Assembly: GCA_002069975.1 (NCBI GenBank) | Contig: MWCJ01000011.1 | Location: 1 to 57,070 of the forward strand | DNA: 57,070 nucleotides | Source: Bacteroidetes bacterium ADurb.Bin217 | GTDB taxonomy: Bacteria; Bacteroidota; Bacteroidia; Bacteroidales; UBA1715 | Direction: 5' to 3' | In this document: positions 53,880 through 57,070 of the stretch, one piece after another | Position numbering within the stretch: position 1 is the first letter of the stretch | Layout of the letters: each line of letters begins with the position of its first letter | Made by a program: the position numbers and the translations under genes | The notes under the pieces: generated by a model | The model's input: the letters and a program-made list of their open reading frames with translations, nothing else | Database searches by the model: none | What the model was told of the DNA's origin: nothing

Positions 53880-55236
53880 TTTTTATATAGCGTCACGCTT
53901 AGCGAAAGTAAAACATACAGACAGTGAATTAATTGAATTTAAAACTTTTTTTTCAAAAATTCAAAAAGATGAAAAAGCTCAATATGATTTTTTTAATTAT
54001 TGTAAAGAATGGAAACTTGCTCCATGGATTTATAGTCAATTAAAATCTTTAGAATTATTTTCAAAATTTTCTCACGAAGTTCAAAGTTTATTTGCTGATT
54101 TTGCTCAAAAAATCTATTCTGAGAATAAAAGTAGACTTGAAGAAGCTTCTAGATTTTTAGCAGTATTCCAAAAAGAAGGTGTTGATGTTGTAATACTTAA
54201 GGGAAATGCTTTTTTATCTGAAATTTATGGTAATCTTGGATATAAAAAAATGAATGATTTTGATATGCTCATTCACTTAAAAGATTGGGTAAAAGTTCAA
54301 AAGATATATGCCGATTTGCATTATATTCCTTTAGGTTTTGGGTGGGGAGGAGAAAAACAAGAAGTTGCTAAATTTAGTCATACAGGTTTATCATATATAA
54401 GTCCAAATTACTCATGCATTACCGGAACTCAATGGGGATTAAAATCGCCAACTTCAAAATATAAAGTAAATATAAAAGATGTTTGGGATAAAACAGAAAC
54501 ATTTATTTTTCAAAATTTAAAAGTAAAACAACTCTCTCCTGAATATAATTTACTTCATCTTATTTTACATATGGGAACATATAAATGTGGTATCCGAGAT
54601 TGTATGGATATTTATAACCTTTTATTAGTAAAATCGGAATTTGATGAAGACCTTTTTGTACAAATATGCAAAGAATCAAATGCCACAGATAAGGCATATT
54701 TTACTCTTTTATTATCACAATTATGTTGTAATTCTATTAGTCAATCTTTAATAGATAAACTCAATCCTTCTAAAAATTCATTTATTATTCGAAGATTAAA
54801 AGCTCGAATAAAAATGTACGAAAAAACCGGAGACATGCAGTTGTCTTATAATGATTATTTTCATGATGTTGAAATGATTGTTTTTTATTTTAGTTTATTC
54901 CATACGTTCCATAAAAAAATTGCATTGTACCTTAAACTAGTACAATCATTATTTTTAGTTAAGAAAAAAGCCGCCTATACTTTATCTGATTTAACAAATG
55001 ATGCAACAATCTGGCAAAAAATTAAAGCTCGAATACTAGCACCCTATTATGTATTCTCTCTCATTGGCGAAGAAATAGGTGTTGGTGTAACAATTCTATT
55101 ATTTATAAAAATGTTTATTGATTCGTTAATTTCAATAAAAAATTATTGGTTTAAAAAAATGTCGTATTTTCAATTTCTTAAAAATGAAGGTATTGATTCA
55201 AAAGAAATTATATCTGTTGTAAAAGGTATTCAATAA
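53872..55236 (+). CDS. Nucleotidyltransferase family protein (NTP_transf_5 type)
   Basis: The 454-residue protein contains VVILKGNAFLSEIYG then KKMNDFDMLIHLKDWVK (about 103-140), the helix and Asp-x-Asp strand of the uncharacterised nucleotidyltransferase family often found with lasso-peptide, polysaccharide or kinase genes. The rest is helical, with a repeat-like C-terminal half. It would transfer a nucleotide or similar group; the acceptor is unknown. It starts inside the previous gene and ends 1 base before the next, so the four proteins are probably made together. Confidence 0.78.
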   Translation: MNNFYIASRLAKVKHTDSELIEFKTFFSKIQKDEKAQYDFFNYCKEWKLAPWIYSQLKSLELFSKFSHEVQSLFADFAQKIYSENKSRLEEASRFLAVFQKEGVDVVILKGNAFLSEIYGNLGYKKMNDFDMLIHLKDWVKVQKIYADLHYIPLGFGWGGEKQEVAKFSHTGLSYISPNYSCITGTQWGLKSPTSKYKVNIKDVWDKTETFIFQNLKVKQLSPEYNLLHLILHMGTYKCGIRDCMDIYNLLLVKSEFDEDLFVQICKESNATDKAYFTLLLSQLCCNSISQSLIDKLNPSKNSFIIRRLKARIKMYEKTGDMQLSYNDYFHDVEMIVFYFSLFHTFHKKIALYLKLVQSLFLVKKKAAYTLSDLTNDATIWQKIKARILAPYYVFSLIGEEIGVGVTILLFIKMFIDSLISIKNYWFKKMSYFQFLKNEGIDSKEIISVVKGIQ

Positions 55237-55237
55237 T

Positions 55238-55822
55238 ATGAGAAAAATAATATGTATAACTGGTCCTGATGGTAGTGGCAAAAGTACTCTCATCCAATCG
55301 CTTCTTAAAACACACAACTACTATGTTGCATCTATTTGGGATGGGATGAAAAATAATGAAAACAATGTTCTTTTCAATTCAAAACTCAATGTAGATAAGT
55401 ACTTATGTAATTTATTACCAGATGCAAGATTATTATTTCTTGCACATGCTATGAAAATTTCAATTGACAAAGCATTTGAGTCTAACCAAGATATTCTTAT
55501 AGACAGCTATTTTTATAAGTATTTTGTTTCGGAATTAACTTTAGGTGCATCTAAAAAGCTCGCAGATTCTCTTTTAGATGTATTTGTAGTTCCCGACAAA
55601 ACTTTTTATTTAGTTATAGATTCTAATACAACAAGGCAAAGAAAGACAAAATATTCTCGTTACGAATGTGGACTCGTTAAACATGCTTCTACAGAATCGT
55701 TTCTTGAATTTCAGCTTAAAACACAAAATTATTGGAATACGTTTGTTAAACCAAATTGGATAAAAATAAATGCAAAAGAAAATGAAGAAGTTGTTTTAAA
55801 AAATGTTCTAACTCATTTATAA
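55238..55822 (+). CDS. Thymidylate-kinase-like P-loop protein 1
   Basis: The 194-residue protein has the Walker A motif GPDGSGKST (9-17) and a thymidylate-kinase-like lid and acceptor pattern (DILIDSYFYKYFVSE, FYLVIDSNTTRQRKTK). True thymidylate kinase has DRxxxS and a longer core, so the substrate may be a different nucleotide or small molecule. It follows the nucleotidyltransferase by 1 base. Confidence 0.7.
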   Translation: MRKIICITGPDGSGKSTLIQSLLKTHNYYVASIWDGMKNNENNVLFNSKLNVDKYLCNLLPDARLLFLAHAMKISIDKAFESNQDILIDSYFYKYFVSELTLGASKKLADSLLDVFVVPDKTFYLVIDSNTTRQRKTKYSRYECGLVKHASTESFLEFQLKTQNYWNTFVKPNWIKINAKENEEVVLKNVLTHL

Positions 55823-55823
55823 C

Positions 55824-56603
55824 ATGCAACAAATAGTAATAACAGGATTAGATGGCTCGGGTAAAAGTACAATTCTAAAAGCTCTTCTAGAAAAGAATAG
55901 TACTGAATTTGAAATATTATTTATTCCACATTTCAACTTACAAAGCATTCCAAGTTCCAACGTAATTCATAAAGTAGCCAGTTTTATTAATACCCTTAGC
56001 TACACATCAGATAAAATAAAGGAGCCACAACTAAAAGCAATTGCATTACTAAGTTCTATGTTATTATTTCATAAAGTTATTGAGCTTAAAAAAGGTATAT
56101 TTAATACTATATTTTGCGAAAGGCATCCTCTGATTGATGCGGCTGTTTACGCACAATTTTATGCTCATAAAATGAATAAACCATGTACTAATCAATTATA
56201 CATTCAAACAATAGAAGAAACATTTAGAAAAGAATTATTATACTTACTAAAACTAATTCCTAAAGAATATATATGTGAAAATCTTGGACTCATTGAAAAT
56301 TTAAAACAGTTTATTTATACATGGTTTTATAGAGAATCAAAAACAAGTATTGAGCAATTAAAACATCTGTTTAAAGTAGAATTACCTCACAAGATTTTTT
56401 ATTTACAAGCACAACCCAAAGTACTTTTCGATAGAATAAAAGGGCGAAAAGAATTAGAAGCTCATGAAAGCATTGAGGTATTTGAAGTTTTAGATTCATT
56501 GTATTTGGAGCTTTTTAAAAGATTACATCAAATTGATATTGAAATAATTGATGCAAATTTTTTTGAAAATCTAGATTCTTTTAAAGAAAAAATTCTTTAC
56601 TAA
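55824..56603 (+). CDS. Thymidylate-kinase-like P-loop protein 2
   Basis: The 259-residue protein has Walker A GLDGSGKST (8-16), an Asp-free CERHPLIDAAVYAQFYAHK segment (about 99-117) in place of the thymidylate-kinase DR motif, and FYLQAQPKVLFDRIKGRKEL (about 192-211) resembling the LID. It is longer than protein 1 and related only in fold. Two such kinases side by side with a nucleotidyltransferase and an RPH-like enzyme suggest serial phosphorylation of one substrate. It begins 1 base after protein 1. Confidence 0.68.
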   Translation: MQQIVITGLDGSGKSTILKALLEKNSTEFEILFIPHFNLQSIPSSNVIHKVASFINTLSYTSDKIKEPQLKAIALLSSMLLFHKVIELKKGIFNTIFCERHPLIDAAVYAQFYAHKMNKPCTNQLYIQTIEETFRKELLYLLKLIPKEYICENLGLIENLKQFIYTWFYRESKTSIEQLKHLFKVELPHKIFYLQAQPKVLFDRIKGRKELEAHESIEVFEVLDSLYLELFKRLHQIDIEIIDANFFENLDSFKEKILY

Positions 56604-56984
56604 ATGGATATAAAGAAAATAACATATTTTATTCTTGGCATTATATGCTTAATATTAGCATATATAGGAGTTATTTTACCTGGCATTCCAGGAACTCCAT
56701 TTGTGCTATTTACAGCATTTTTTTTTATTCGAAGTTCTCCCAAAATGCAACAATGGATAATGAAACAAAAAGTATTTTCAAAAATTATTCAAAAATTCGA
56801 AGAAAAACCAATACTACCTTTAAAATTAAAATTATTACTCTTATTTCCAATATTATCGTCAATAGCAATAGCAGTGTTGTTCTATATAGAATCTAATACA
56901 AATAAATATATCTGTATTGGAATAGCTATAATTGTAATTATATTAATTTTACGCATTAAAAAAATTTCAATTAGTAAAAATTGA
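56604..56984 (+). CDS. YbaN-family (DUF454) inner-membrane protein
   Basis: The 126-residue protein has three to four membrane helices (about 6-24, 26-42, 74-92, 98-117) and the family motif GVILPGIPGTPFVLFTAFFFIRSSP (shown from residue 22). DUF454/YbaN proteins are small inner-membrane proteins of unknown role. It starts directly after the stop of the second kinase gene and closes the operon. Confidence 0.9.
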   Translation: MDIKKITYFILGIICLILAYIGVILPGIPGTPFVLFTAFFFIRSSPKMQQWIMKQKVFSKIIQKFEEKPILPLKLKLLLLFPILSSIAIAVLFYIESNTNKYICIGIAIIVIILILRIKKISISKN

Positions 56985-57070
56985 ATTATATAATTTAACG
57001 TCAATTCGACGTAAGAAAAACGCTTAAATTTTTGGTAAACATAGGGAAATTTAGTATATTTAACTTTCTA

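Noticed and set aside
57012..57027. Small palindrome ACGTC-N5-GACGT near the window end
   Set aside because: A 5-bp stem with no T-tract and no nearby start is likely chance in this sequence.
1..57070. tRNA, rRNA and CRISPR arrays
   Set aside because: I looked for cloverleaf ends, rRNA-like conserved blocks and regularly spaced direct repeats, and saw none; a dedicated scan would be needed to exclude small RNAs.

Overview
The window looks like a stretch of chromosome from an AT-rich, anaerobic or microaerobic member of the Bacteroidota, probably near the Bacteroidales. The evidence is: type IX secretion (T9SS) sorting tails, BspA-like leucine-rich repeats, a BACON domain, a fused SecDF, a fused aspartokinase/homoserine dehydrogenase, absence of Shine-Dalgarno sequences, and several promoters of the Bacteroidota form TTTG-N17-TAnnTTTG. 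NrfHA, Hcp and two radical-chemistry or Fe-S themes point to anaerobic life. No tRNA, rRNA or CRISPR array was seen.

Layout. 1-5305: the 3' part of a pectate-lyase-like secreted protein, a DapB-like reductase, and a PL14-like secreted polysaccharide lyase; the two lyases share a roughly 70 % identical C-terminal module of about 150 residues. 5713-8303: two integron-type gene cassettes with no integrase in the window. The first carries a SIR2-domain protein and the second a secreted MORN-like protein. 8433-14894: purM and glnS, folB with a nearby broken copy of its own 5' end, a lipoprotein, a BspA-like T9SS cargo protein and a bifunctional-nuclease-family protein. 15093-22598: an accessory region with three copies of the same IS1595-like zinc-ribbon 3' end, an XRE regulator, two large secreted proteins, tandem lipoproteins and RhuM.

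22705-27177 is the most interesting block. It is a tight six-gene operon: thioredoxin lipoprotein, ArsM-like methyltransferase, a 31-residue Cys-containing peptide, a strong terminator, a radical SAM/SPASM maturase, a Cys-rich DUF1847 protein, and a thioredoxin-thioredoxin reductase fusion. The layout is that of a ribosomally made and modified peptide (RiPP) locus with a thiol-redox and possibly soft-metal theme. I do not recognise it as a described system.

27276-34611: small secreted and unknown proteins, thrA, a C-terminal processing protease and a polyprenyl-phosphate sugar transferase. 34625-46235 (all minus): a nitrite and nitrosative-stress region with a NapH-like Fe-S membrane protein, CcsA, ResB, an HD-domain protein, NrfA, NrfH, a Nim-like flavoprotein, a cupin, DUF1858, a DUF438/hemerythrin/PAS protein, a ferredoxin, Hcp and its companion ferredoxin. 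A divergent Crp/Fnr regulator with four FNR-like cysteines sits at 46330-47040, with an 18-bp palindrome between the two directions.

47205-57070: secDF with a clear terminator, an NAD-dependent epimerase, and a compact operon (51405-56984) of a rifampicin-phosphotransferase-like enzyme, a nucleotidyltransferase, two thymidylate-kinase-like P-loop proteins and a YbaN-family membrane protein. The role of that operon is unknown.
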